Shown: one piece after another, positions 19,451 through 31,056 of the stretch | How the letters are laid out: every line of letters starts with the position of its first letter | How positions within the stretch are numbered: the first letter of the stretch is position 1 | Assembly (NCBI GenBank): GCA_025201365.1 | Contig: JAIXMF010000014.1 | Coordinates: 434,001-498,000, forward strand | Reading direction: 5' to 3' | From: Syncephalis plumigaleata | Taxonomy: Eukaryota; Zoopagomycota; Zoopagomycetes; Zoopagales; Piptocephalidaceae | Length of the DNA: 64,000 nt | Notes under the pieces: generated by a model | Databases searched by the model: none | What the model was told of the DNA's origin: nothing | The model's input: the letters and a program-made list of their open reading frames with translations, nothing else | Made by a program: the position numbers and the translations under genes

Positions 19451-22400
19451 ATTGTCGATAATTCTAGAATTGCTAATGGAAAGAAATATATGATTAGTAA
19501 ATGTATAATGTACGATATGCTGATGTTTAACGTTCGCTGTTACAAAAGCAAGCAAACAAACAAGTAAACTGAATTAAGCAAACTGAAACGAACAAGTAAA
19601 GTAGAATGATATGATAGGATATATATATATATATCCTTAACACATCATGCACCGCATGGCAACAAATATGCCCACATCAATAATGAGAATGATCCTCCTG
19701 TTCCTGCTGTTCTACTTACACTCTATACTTGAGGTAGGAAAACGGATACGCTTACAATGAAATAAACGAAAAAAATCTAGAGATGTTATCCAAAGTGGAA
19801 ATTTCGACACAAGGTCACACTATACGCACGTGGAGGAACGACGAGGTCGACCACAACGACTAGTGGGTTGATAATGAAAGATAAAACGCAACAATGGTAG
19901 TGACAGTGGTGGTGACAGTGGTAGTAGTAGTAGTAGTAGTAGTTGTAGCACACCACGCTGCAGTTATAAATGAGCAGTGAAGCAAATAAGAACGGGAAAA
20001 AACACAAACACCAACTATGTTGGCCAATGATATAAGAATGCCAGTCTAGCTGATCGCAAAATACTGCTACAACGCAAGGGAATAGACGATAAGAACAATA
20101 ATAATACTAATAATAGGAAATAATAATAGAGGTAATGATAATATGTAAATAGGAGAAAAACGAAATCCAGACAAAGTGAGTAGAAGAGAAGTGAGAGTGA
20201 GTGAGTAGAAAAGAGTGCGCGTTGAATAATGCGTAGTTATTGTGTAGTTGGATGTGATATGGATAACTGCTGCGTAAGAAACAGTTGTATAATGGACAAG
20301 CCAGTAGTAGTAGTAGTAGTAGTAGTAAAAGTACGTTTTGTAATCCGACCGATACACCAATGTATGTTGTAGTAAAGGAAACCGCTCAATTAGATGCGAA
20401 AACAGAAGGACGTCAACAGAAATGACGACAAGTACACTACAGAACACAGTGCAATGAAAGAGTGAGTGAGTGAGTAAACGTTTAGAATGAAGACAGAAAG
20501 AGTGTTCTGTAGAGGAGGATTGATGAGTGACCTAAAGAGTGAGAGAGTGAGAGAGGACGAGAGCGAGGACGAGAGCGAACAAGCGAACGAACGAACGAGA
20601 GAAAGAGAGTAAATAGATGAAGGTGAGATGCCAACAATAACGTGGAGGAAAGGGAGGAAAAAAGGAAGCTTGGTCGGAAAACGTGTGGTATGAGATTGTA
20701 GAAAACGAGAGAGAGAGGATGAGTGAATGAGCGAATGAGTGTAGGAGTGTGTATGTGGTGAGGCGGAGAAAAAGGTGGGCATGGTTTCCCAGGCAGGTTA
20801 TTTAATCACGTGACTTAATAACCAAATGCCTGATTCATATTCAAGTTTCAACTGCGATATACCAACTCGATGTTATTATGGTAATAGACGAGTAGAATAC
20901 GGATGCTTACACCAAAAGAAGAAGGAAGCATTCATAACGACGCGCTATTTAGCAGTCAAACTAAAGGGAAAAAACGCCACCCTTAAAGCTTGTATTTGGT
21001 TTAGTAACCATTGTAGTACTCGAGCGTATTTGTTCGATTGAACATGACGTGTATTAGTAGTGAATGTGGTTGCTGTCATCATCCACCATAATCATATCAT
21101 ACTACTGCTATCGAGTGTGAAGTAGCATCGATGTGCATGTATGCAGACATGTGCGAGTGTGCGCGTGAGTCAACGATGCATGATATCTGTAAGTATGCTT
21201 CGTTGTTTCATTGTTGACTAGATAACAACAACAACAGCAGCAGCAGCACACCAATAACAATAGCTACACTCCTAGTGGTAACATGATCAAACAAGCACTG
21301 CAACTATTTGTCATCGTGTTGTAGACGTGTATGATTTCAGCAAACGTAGTAGCGATGATGATGAACGCAAAAACAAAAATAATGTGACGTGCAAACACAG
21401 GAATTCAATGATGGTACACCTCATTCAACTATTCGTTTACTCATTTTTGATATTTACGCTTACCGTTCAATTACCGTATATCACAACTAAGCAATACGAA
21501 ACTGTAATAAATCGTGTGGCACAGGCCTAAATGACAATGATCTGCGGGTTAGGAAAAAGGGTGCACAAGCCAAGCAGGTAAAAGTAAGGAAAAAAAATAG
21601 AAGGCAACAGACAAGTCGAATTGTACGATAATAACGGAAAAAGGTGACAGACTACTTTAATGGATCGTATTGACTAGTGGATAATGAAAAGTAGCAGAGT
21701 AACTGAAGCGTATTTTTAGCAATAAAATTGACAATACTACTGAATCTACTTTAACAGACTATCGTATCGGATTACTTGACGATAATCGTCTAAAGGGAGT
21801 AGTAGTAGTATAGTAATAGTAGTAGTAGTAAAAGTATACAACAATCAGCTAATGATAATAAACAACTAGATGATAAACTAGCGACTATAACTAAAGTAGT
21901 TCAGCTAGCTAGCTAGCTAGATTATAAGAGATCAAGAGTGAGAAGATGGTCAGCTTGATATAACCGCGAAGAATAATAGTGAACAAGTAGCCTAATGGAT
22001 GAATAAGTGATGATAGACGACAAAGGAATAAATCAGAAAAAGATTGATTTTTTGATTTCTGATACGGGCTGCACATCCATTCATTCATTCGATCATCGGC
22101 TCGTGATCATCAATACACTTTTGTGTGTGTGTACACGTACGTATGTCAGAATGAGAGAGAAGAGTGGGAAGGTAAGGATCAAATAGGAGGAGAGAGAGAG
22201 ACTAAGCAAGCACGTAGACAAATGAGTAAACAATAATGGAGTTACGGAGACAACAGTGTTGATGGGGTGCTAAATATAATGGAAAGGAGAACATCTAATG
22301 GTAATGACGATATTGCTCATAGAGTGCCAAACCTTTACTAGTAAAGAAATCAAATGATTAATGTCTTTAAAAGGGGAAATCCTAGAGAGAGGAATAAAAA

Positions 22401-22743
22401 GGAGAATATGACAAGCGTTCATCATGTTACTCTATATACAACGAGTGATTATAGTGCGGTCATCCAATTCAAGTGCATATCCAAAAATAATCATAGGAAT
22501 GCGGGGATGATGATAATGATAATGATGATGATGATGATAAGAGATGAGTGAATGTACAATAGTATAAATCATAGTTATAATAGTTGATGAGTAATGGATT
22601 GTTCAATATCAAATATAAAGATAAATCATCATATAGGAGAATCATTCTATTAAAATGAGCAAGTTGAATCAACAACTAGCATGAACATGAATGAATAGAT
22701 AACATCATTTCTCTACATTGTACAATTAACCAACTAATCGAAT
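19451..22743. other. 3.3-kb gene-free, microsatellite-rich region
   Basis: The largest gene-poor gap in the window. It holds TAG/GTA triplet arrays (19921-19945, 20296-20328, 21799-21830), GAGAGTGA-type purine tracts (20455-20760), GCTAGCTAGCTAG at 21903-21921, GA tracts near 22186-22202 and a GAT array at 22507-22540. ORFs seen here are short and compositionally biased. Some of it may be the leader of MUB1; no conserved protein or RNA was recognised. Confidence 0.6.
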
Positions 22744-23091
22744 ATGATCATAACCGGTATAAAGTATGCAGCAGGATTATTGTTACGTACAACGGTACAA
22801 ATGGTATACACATGTTGCCATAATTTAGGTATTTATCTAGTAATTAAAGGAATAATAAACGATAGGACATTAGCATTGCTAATCCAATGGTTATTAGCTC
22901 ATTCTGCTTCTCATACAATGACTACTACTACTACTAACGAGACTGGATTACCGGTATTCAATACGGATTCAAAGGAGCAACATTTTATTCGCTCGTCTAC
23001 ACCTAGGAATCTAACAGTTACACTGCGTACACGTTTGCAATACGACAGAATAATGCGTGGACATGGACAGGGATCATTCGAGTCGATCTAA
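22744..23091 (+). CDS. Possible small membrane-associated protein (orphan ORF)
   Basis: 115-aa open frame with an ordinary amino acid mix, unlike the repeat-derived frames around it. Its first half has two weak hydrophobic stretches (IKYAAGLLLRTTVQMVYTCC, LGIYLVIKGIINDRTLALLI); its second half is Thr-rich then basic (RNLTVTLRTRLQYDRIMRG). No family recognised and no intron evident. It could be a real short gene or chance. Confidence 0.35.
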   Translation: MIITGIKYAAGLLLRTTVQMVYTCCHNLGIYLVIKGIINDRTLALLIQWLLAHSASHTMTTTTTNETGLPVFNTDSKEQHFIRSSTPRNLTVTLRTRLQYDRIMRGHGQGSFESI

Positions 23092-23617
23092 ATGACTCAT
23101 CTACACTTTAATCGCTTATTATATTATGGTGTAATGTTACAAACTATACGACGATGACTATAGAATGATGCAATACTACTACTATCGTTGTCATTGTTAT
23201 TATTAGCTATGTCTATTCCTATTAGGAAGGTATAATAATATCCATGTACGTTTCAAGTGCACGTTTATTTCTAACTGTTACTTATTGTGATCATCAATTC
23301 TTATTAAAACCTTTAATCACCATACTAGACTGAAATGTATGGTTACGCTTACTCATTCATTTTCCTGCTTACTTGCTTGTTCTTTTCTTTGTATCGTTTT
23401 GTTTGATGAATGTATCTACTCTCGTCATTACCACTCTCCTATATTCATAGTCTGTAGCCAAGGAGTCAATTGCTTTGTTGTTTAACCTGAAAGAACGTAA
23501 CATCATTGACTCCCTTATCCTCAATTAGCAAGCATATACATCTTTTAGTTTAGTTGACGCGTTTGTCTACTCTTCTCGCGAGTGTGTGTGTGTACGTCTA
23601 TATGTACAATTCGAACG
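23092..23617. other. Intergenic, promoter of the F-box gene
   Basis: About 0.5 kb, pyrimidine-rich toward its right end (CTTGCTTGTTCTTTTCTTTG near 23375), as expected of a fungal promoter and leader. No frame of interest. Confidence 0.5.
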
Positions 23618-25970
23618 ATGCTAATCGATGCGAAACAACAGCTTATACTGCCTATTGAACTGCTCGAACATATACTTTTATACTTGGACGCCACCTCCAT
23701 TGTTGCGCTGGCCACTTGTGCTCGCCCATTAGGCGTGGCCGTATGTCAAAGTGAACGACTATGGCGTCATCTTTACTGGAAGCATTACGGCAGTGAAGAG
23801 CCGCTACCCGGTTTCCTTTCTTCAGCGGATACTAACAGTACTGCGCTGCCTACACTTTCCATGGTCACCAATGAATGCGATACACATGATAATGATAGTG
23901 ATAATAGTGGTTTAGCGAGACTACCGGTTGCTCGATGGTTGGCGCTTTTACGCTTACACGCTGTCGTGTCCTCTATCTGGCGGCGTGGTATAGCATACAC
24001 ACTACCCGTGACATTACCACAATTCGATTCGAGCATCATGCATACTGCCACGGAGGGTACAACACAGTCAACATCCAAATTTCCAGGCGAGCTTAAACTG
24101 CTGGACGCTAACAAGCATGGCTGGTCACTCGTAGCATGCACGGAACCACTCGCTATCATGCTGCTCTATAATCCACCATCCAGCAGTACTATGACATCTA
24201 CCGGTCAGCCAGGTGGATCAATACTGCAACCGACATCGTCAACACAAATGCATTGTCTTTCACTTGATCCGCAACTGTTTAATGGAGCTGTATCATTTGG
24301 ATACAACAATAATTGTACGACATTATGGCCGAGTGTACGCTATGCTCCATTTCATGCAATACATGGACGTTTACATGCCAATAGTCATGCAGTGGTAACG
24401 ATAAGCGCAGCCGATGCACCAGGTACGGCGGGTCGATGGTGTTCCGCGATATGGGCATGGCAAATCACAAATCGTGAACTGTGCTATTATGCCGAGTCAC
24501 CCGATCCGTATACTATCACCGATCTATCGAGTCAGGCATTACTTTATCAACAATCTAGACAGCCTACCTCCACTAACAGCACTAGTAATCAGTACTCGGC
24601 TCAGTATCGCCAATACGGCTATGCAGATTCAATAGCACTTGCGAGTAATAACAATGCCACAATACCAATTGGACATTTACCCTTTGTAATCTAAGCAAGG
24701 ATGATTCAGTCAAACACATGTCGACGAGTAGAATGACAAATGCTACGATAGTTGCTAAAGGCTCAGCTGGCTGTTGCCATTTACATAAATTAAAAGCATC
24801 CACCGTGACACTACGGCAATCGATGTGTCTACCGATAATGGACACGGTAATCTATCGACATTACTATGATTCAACGAGGCAGCAGGTGAACTGGCAACTT
24901 GTTCGACCGACTACAAGTGACAATGACAATGACAATGACAATGATGACACGAATAAGGATACAATGGAGTTGGCCAGCAATCTAAAGCATTGGCGTCTAA
25001 AGAGTGAAGGCAGCCTTGATTGTCGTTCCGATAACATTTATCAAACGGCATCGACACAAGTGGATAATGATCGTATCCTATTAACTGGAATGACTCGCGA
25101 TCAACATCAGCGTTTAACGCCATTCGTGCTACTTCATTCACTAAGCGTGAAGGAGGAATCAACGTATAAACAGGGCGAGCTATGGTATTGTACAGGTCCA
25201 CGCTACGCCGCGCAATCCACACTAGTATCGCCTAATCTACGCTATCTTCTATTACAATCCATGGAATCGATGATTCGTGTTATTTCACTAGAGAATGGTC
25301 AAGTATTACGTAGTCTGCCAGGACTGCCGAATGAAGGATTGCCCCAACCAGTCACGGGTGATTTATGGCTTGTAGGTGCCACGCTACACGGTGAATTAAC
25401 CCTAGTGGATACCGATAAGAATGAGCAATACCTGCATCAATTAGAGGAGATACCCTCGCCAATTGCGTCTGCACTTTCCGTTGACAACTTGATAACAGAC
25501 ATGGACATGCTACGATTGATGAACAGGAGACGGCGTCTGCTAATCAGTCACCGAATCGACTACGACCTGGCCTGGAACGACAACGCTGGTCCGTCGGTCT
25601 AATAGGTTACGATCTATTGATATGTGTACGTGCTAAGGCCATCTCGATCGTGCGATTTAGGCAAGCACCGCCCACCATTCGATTGCCATCACCGGCAGCA
25701 GCACGGGATAAACGTAAGAAATCCAAATCTAAACTTGCATCACAAGCACGACGAGCAACCATATCCGTGTTTGGTTCTGGCAATCAACATCATCGCCATC
25801 ATGATCATTCGTCGTCGCCCATACAGTCTAATGCAGCATCCGCTGAACAGCAACAACAACAACAACAACCACGACCATTACGGCGGAAGTCTACATTACT
25901 ACGTACTATGGCACGCGTCATTGGTACATTACAACAAAGTATTAATCAACACACTCAGTCAGGAACATAA
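23618..25970 (+). CDS. F-box protein
   Basis: The N-terminal F-box (about residues 10-57) reads LPIELLEHILLYLDATSIVA, then CARPLGVAVCQSERLWRHLY, the Skp1-binding fold of an SCF ubiquitin ligase adaptor. The following 700 residues look like a degenerate beta-propeller (for example SPNLRYLLLQSMESMIRVIS and GQVLRSLPGLPNEG), which could bind substrate. The basic, Gln-rich C-terminus ends at 25970. Intronless. Two one-base-loss frame changes are needed: near 24682 (IGHLP to CNLSKDDSV) and near 25592 (WNDNAG to VGLIGYDLLICV). Protein-like sequence continues across both. About 780 aa. Substrate unknown. Confidence 0.75.
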
Positions 25971-26193
25971 GCATGGTAAATGATGAACAATACGATTCAG
26001 AGTGATCATTTATCGCGATTAACATACTGCAGTAGATTCAATTAACAAGTATTCCTGTGATATTACACTGTTCTACAATACCTATGTTCTAATTAATAAA
26101 TTATACACTGAATAATCATAATCATAGTAATAACATTAGTACATTTTATTAATTATAAGCACTTAATACGGATAATAGGGAAATGTCCTCCAT

Positions 26194-26913
26194 TCAATCG
26201 ATAGCATTCAACCAGGCACGTTTACGCGCTTCTCGCTTCTCCTTGTGTCGTTTCTTCGCCCTCTCCAACTGTTGCTTAGTTAGTCTGGCTCGTTTATTGC
26301 CGGTGGCTCGTTCCTCTGCAAAACTATTATAGTCGAAGAATGCATCGCACTGACGTTGCATACGTGCTGATACCGTGTAATTCTCGGGACAAAGTGTAGC
26401 ATCAGCTTGGAATCGACCAGTCCGTGCGTTGAATCGTGCACTTGCCGCGTAACCTCCTCCTGTTAGCGTACCACTAGAACTATCTCCACGCGATGACATA
26501 AAGTCGGCGTATATTTCTGCATCCTCATCATTTATCGCTGGATATTGCTCACTGGTTGAGGATAAATGATCAGCTCTAGTACTTGGTGTGGTGGTACTAT
26601 TGCTGCTACTGATTGCATCAGCAGGTGGACTCTCAGGTAGTGGTGGTGTTTCCGTCGAGTATTCTGCCGTGGCCCAAGGACAAATCCAGGTGGTCTCGTT
26701 AGTATCTGCATTCCAGTAGTAATAAGCCTGTGAATCCTGATCCCAACAAGCTTGCCATGAACCCCATACTAATGAATTGTCGTTAGTTGACGATCCAGTA
26801 TCTAGATTAGTAGCAGTAGATTCCGCTATTTTATCGTTGTCTTCCTGTTTGTTTATACTGTCACCAGCATTACTAGACGAGGGTGACTCGCCACCTGTAT
26901 CGCTATGAGACAT
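26194..26913 (-). CDS. WW-domain protein, possibly splicing-related
   Basis: Intronless, 239 aa. A single WW domain lies at about residues 50-79 (WGSWQACWDQDSQAYYYWNA then TNETTWICP). An acidic Ser-rich linker leads to a strongly basic C-terminal helix (KQQLERAKKRHKEKREARKR) that ends the protein. A middle motif FNARTGRFQADA and FFDYNSFAEERATGN precede it. The design (WW plus basic helix) resembles small spliceosome-associated WW proteins, but I cannot name an orthologue. The start ATG at 26913 begins MSHSDTGGESP; an in-frame upstream ATG would add an improbable hydrophobic leader. Confidence 0.7.
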   Translation of the reverse strand: MSHSDTGGESPSSSNAGDSINKQEDNDKIAESTATNLDTGSSTNDNSLVWGSWQACWDQDSQAYYYWNADTNETTWICPWATAEYSTETPPLPESPPADAISSSNSTTTPSTRADHLSSTSEQYPAINDEDAEIYADFMSSRGDSSSGTLTGGGYAASARFNARTGRFQADATLCPENYTVSARMQRQCDAFFDYNSFAEERATGNKRARLTKQQLERAKKRHKEKREARKRAWLNAID

Positions 26914-27581
26914 GCTAGTATTGTTATTGATAAGTGAATAAAGACTATTACTGATATTGATTATATGAAGGAAATAGAGGAAGAAAGAACAAACAACTTG
27001 GAATGTTACTCGGCACGGGAATACCAATTATTATTGTGATCTGATCTCCCTAACAACACATCATAACTGCTGCGCTTCATGATGATTTATAAAGAGCAAC
27101 AAGTAATTTATTGTCCATCTGATATTTTCTAGAAGCTATAATATTTCAGTGAAATCGTTCTGGAATTCCATTTGATAGAGAGCTTGAACAGCTGAATGGC
27201 ACAATACCAATCTATAAATTGATAGTTAGACTATTCTTCCATGTGTTGCATACGAAATCAAATAAGCACTTACTTGGGGTTATATAATCATTTAAGCATA
27301 AGCATGAGATTCACGAATAAACACTATATGACATAGGTGTCTCTTACTAAATGGTACATGCTCATATTGCCATAATAGCGTAGTAGATTTACAATCATGA
27401 TTACACAAGTGTGTCACCATGAATATCACACCGGCGTTGACGTATTCGTCTCACCTTGAGTCATACATATCCTAATAAAAAGCAAGTGCTTTCCCCTTCA
27501 CATATCTTTACCGCTATTGCTCTCTCGTTCCATTGTTGTCTGCTTATTTGAACTGATATTATAAGCTATCTACTCGTAACC
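26914..27581. other. Divergent intergenic region
   Basis: About 0.67 kb between the divergent WW-protein and DUF2828 genes. It should contain both promoters. No clear TATA box, no conserved frame. Confidence 0.5.
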
Positions 27582-29666
27582 ATGTCTGCCTATACAGTTA
27601 GCGATTACACCTTACCACTGCAGGCCTATTGCCTCAGATAGCCGATACTGTCGAGGTGGACATTGATATGGAAGAGGCATTCGAGTTTGTTCCCGCGAGC
27701 CAAACCTACCTGTAAATAAAAGCGATACAGCTGCTCCCGATGCATCATCTTCTCATTTTGTTAACGCTATGCTGGCTGCATCGACAGGCAATCTAACGTT
27801 AACGGAGAATGCCAGTGTAACTTACGCTAGTACAACTTCCGCTCGACTGGATTTCTTCTTTGACATCATTTCAGGTAGTGATCGTACGCTTATCCGCGAG
27901 GAATTGGGCAAATCATGGCAAGAGGATCCGCTAGATACACTCAAGTTGATCTTCCAATTGCGAGATATTCGCGATGGAAAAGGAGATCGAACGGAGTTTT
28001 ACCATGCATTGCAGTGGCTATACCAGCATCATCCAAAAACACTTATCGCCAATCTTGCTGCCTTACCTGAAATAGGCTACTGGAAGGATCTGGCCGAGTT
28101 CCTCCTCTGGGAGACCATTGACTATACAGGAATTAATGAACTGAATGAATCCTACAAGCAAAGTCAAGAAGTCAAAGGGAAACGATATGAAGCGGAAGTG
28201 TGGAAGCAGAAGAATCTAAAACGAAAGGCACGTAGAGAGGAATTCCGTGCGGCCAATCCCGATGCCGATGAAGCGACAATTACCCGTGAGCGTGACGAGA
28301 AAGTGAAACGAAATGAACTGGCCATGACGCAGCTAGCAAGGAAGCGCGCGAGAAACGTGATAAGACAACTGCAGAAAAGCGTGCTAATGTTAGGGAGCGA
28401 CTGAGAAGGACAGTCAGTATCGTCAATTGCATATTGAGGTGGCACGATTATTTGCCGTGGCATTGCGTAAAGATTTGGCGTTGCTTAAAAAGAACAAGAC
28501 GTGTCATTAGCGGCGAAATGGGCACCAACTCCACGCGCACACCATGATAGGCATACTTTACTGGCGACCACTATCGCTCAGCTACTTTATCCGGAAGAAG
28601 AGTGTAGAAAGCAAGGTGAAGAATTAGCGAGCTATGTGATGCGTGTGCGTATACAATATCAACGCGAGTATCTTACACCGTTACGTGCTAAGATCCACGT
28701 TGTCGAGACAATGATGTCGCACAATCAATGGGATAAGATTGTATACGAGCAAGTTCCATCCGTTTGTATGAAGAAGCAGAAACGACTCTTTACGAAGCAC
28801 GATAATGAAAGGTTCTCCACTTACCTGGAACAAGTGGAGAAGGGTGAAAAGAAGATCGCGAGTAAAGCGTTGATGCCGCATGAGTTGGTAGAGGAAGCGT
28901 TCAAGTATAATATGCAAGTAAGATGGGGTGGCGACAATGCGGCAAATAAGAAGAAGGAATTGGAGCAAGCCATTAAGGTGATGGAAGCGCAATGGCGATC
29001 CTACGTGGATGATCTGGCCAAAGAGGGCAATTTCGAGTCGACCATGGCCGTGTGCGATGTATCAGGCTCGATGAACGGCACGCCAATGCACGCTGCCATC
29101 GCATTATCGCTGCTTATTACGGAGCTCACTAAGGCGCCCTTTGACCAGATCTTGATTACATTCAGCGAGGATCCAAAGATACACCACGTTGAGGGCGACA
29201 CCTTCCTGGATCGTGTGGAGAACGTGTCGCGTATGGAATTTGGGCTTAGTACAGATTTCCAATCAGTATTCGATCTTATCTGCGACAAGCCACCTCGAAT
29301 AACGTTCAACCGGAGCAAATGGTAAAGCGTTTATTCGTATTCTCCGATATGGAGTTCAATCAAGCGAGCACCGGTGGCATGAGCGCGTTTAATACGGACT
29401 ATGCGATTATTGAACGTAAATTTAAGGAAGCTGGCTATCCGGTACCCGAGATGATATTCTGGAATCTACGCGGTGAAGGACGAGCAGCTCATGGCGCATC
29501 GAAACCAGTCACCGTTGGACAAACGAACATCGGCATGCTATCAGGATTCAGTGGTCAATTGCTCAAACTATTCCTCAAGGGAAAGATAGAAGAAATGAAC
29601 GGATTTGCCGTATTACGAGAGGCACTTGACATTGAGAAATACGAACGCTTAGTGATTATCGATTAA
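27582..29666 (+). CDS. DUF2828 / vWA-like protein, frame-disrupted
   Basis: Member of the DUF2828 family (helical part plus a C-terminal von Willebrand A-like domain), found in plants, fungi and amoebae; function unknown. Markers in order: LDFFFDIISGSDR, LKLIFQLRDIRDGKGDRTEF, ALPEIGYWKDLAEFLLWE, SLAAKWAPT, the metal-site-like MAVCDVSGSMNGTPM, then QPEQMVKRLFVFSDMEFNQA. Intronless, about 695 aa from the ATG at 27582. It needs six frame changes, all one-base losses, near 27620, 27705, 28340, 28400, 28500 and 29297, each at or beside a 2-4-base run. Conserved sequence continues through every one, which argues for sequence error or very recent decay. The family call itself is secure. Confidence 0.82.
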
Positions 29667-29906
29667 TTCATTGTAAATAATGAATATACTTGGTTTGTTT
29701 TAATAAATTGTTAATTAAATAGATTATTGTTAATAAAAGCAAAGCTAAGTTCTACAATGTTAACTGGTTGGAAAGCATGTAATATAAAACAGCTATAGCA
29801 AAAGGAAAAGAGAATAACTTGCACCAATAATATAAATGTAATGAAATTGGTTTATTAACTGGTTATGTAATGTAGTCCGCAATAAAGAGCAGGATTGAAT
29901 ATGTGC

Positions 29907-30263
29907 CTATACAGTATTACTGATGAATGAACAAGGAGATTTGCTGTATAGTTGCCAGTTACCAAATATGTCGCTTAGGTGGCAGATGGGCTTGCCACAA
30001 CCTTGTTCATTTCGGTCTTTCTGGAGTAGATGCAGATCTGTCTTTACCGCACTCAGATTCGCACTTTGGATTGGCGCATTGAGGATTAAGCGACTTTGTT
30101 CACAATGAGTATCCCCGCATGGATCCTCGATACGATAGCATCGATCACCGCCACTACAATGCATACGCACCTGCAAGTACACACAACCGATTTGGCTCAT
30201 CGATTGGTTAGCAGTTGCCACATATGCCAATATACCGGCGACGATTAGACTGAAGGAACGCAT
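29907..30263 (-). CDS. Small cysteine-rich secreted protein
   Basis: 118 aa, one exon. Signal peptide MRSFSLIVAGILAYVATANQ, then nine cysteines in the mature part (IGCVYL, MHCSGGDRCYRIEDPCGDTHC, GCGKPICHLS, SPCSF). The mixture of paired cysteines and short length resembles extracellular cysteine-rich effector-like proteins; no family recognised. A TATA box sits 129 bp upstream. Frame intact. Confidence 0.7.
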   Translation of the reverse strand: MRSFSLIVAGILAYVATANQSMSQIGCVYLQVRMHCSGGDRCYRIEDPCGDTHCEQSRLILNAPIQSANLSAVKTDLHLLQKDRNEQGCGKPICHLSDIFGNWQLYSKSPCSFISNTV

Positions 30264-30391
30264 ACTGAATGATGTTACTTGATAGGTGTTGATTTGATGA
30301 ATTACTAACTAGATAGTTGAAGCGGCACAAGTAGGAATAAGAAGCGATGAGTGTATGGAATGGCCATTCAACAAGCATGATAGCATACATG

Positions 30392-30399
30392 TATTTATA
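30392..30399 (-). promoter_or_regulatory. TATA box of cysteine-rich secreted gene
   Basis: Reads TATAAATA on the minus strand, 129 bp before the start codon at 30263. Same sequence and similar spacing as at 15197. Confidence 0.45.
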
Positions 30400-31056
30400 C
30401 CTGTGATACCTGTAAGATACCTGAATAATCCGGTTCATGTTCACCGGAATACATTACGTGTTACACGCAATGGCATTGGTGCAAAATGGATGGCAAGCGT
30501 AGTTATGGTAGTACAATTGTCTGTAAAAGCTCGCATTTCAGAATGTATAGATGAAGATGTTTATTTTGTCTATGTAGGATACTTTGCATTAGCACAAGTG
30601 GTAAAATTACTAGCAATGTCGCTTGGATGTATCAGTCTATAGAGGGTTTTCCAACCTGTGAACATTGTTACGCCTCAAGTTTTGTTCTTATCAATGATAA
30701 TTTGCACATTGTCAGCACATCAACTAAATATACTATTTTTGACTGAATAATAGCGGGATTTTTATTATTACTGTAAATTGACAATCACATAGATCTCTCT
30801 CGTTCTTCGAGGAATATATAATAGTTACCACGGAATACGATTGTCATTATTATGTAATCTCTAAAAGGCGAAAAGAACATGATTTGGCAATGTCAAGAAT
30901 GAGCGCGTCAACAATGCCAATCCATTTCGCAAATCCTCATGCTAATATGGCACACAACGAAAAAACACATAACACTGCAAATAAAATATGCGGCTAATTC
31001 GTGCGAACCAGCACCATAAAGAAGAAAACACAAACAAGCACACAGGCACGCATGCG
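30400..31056. other. Intergenic, no gene seen
   Basis: Spacer between two minus-strand genes. A 95-codon plus-strand frame (30355-30642) has no family character. It probably contains the 3' end of the syntaxin gene. Confidence 0.5.

Noticed and set aside
20067-20782. Overlapping minus-strand ORFs rich in Ser/Leu/Tyr
   Set aside because: They arise from purine-rich tracts and TAG triplets read in reverse; no conserved motif.
27582-29666. Programmed -1 ribosomal frameshifting
   Set aside because: Six sites in one gene without a shared slippery heptamer or visible downstream structure, and similar steps in a dozen other genes, make a programmed event implausible.
30355-30642. 95-codon plus-strand ORF
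   Set aside because: No recognisable family, overlaps the promoter of the cysteine-rich gene, weak coding character.
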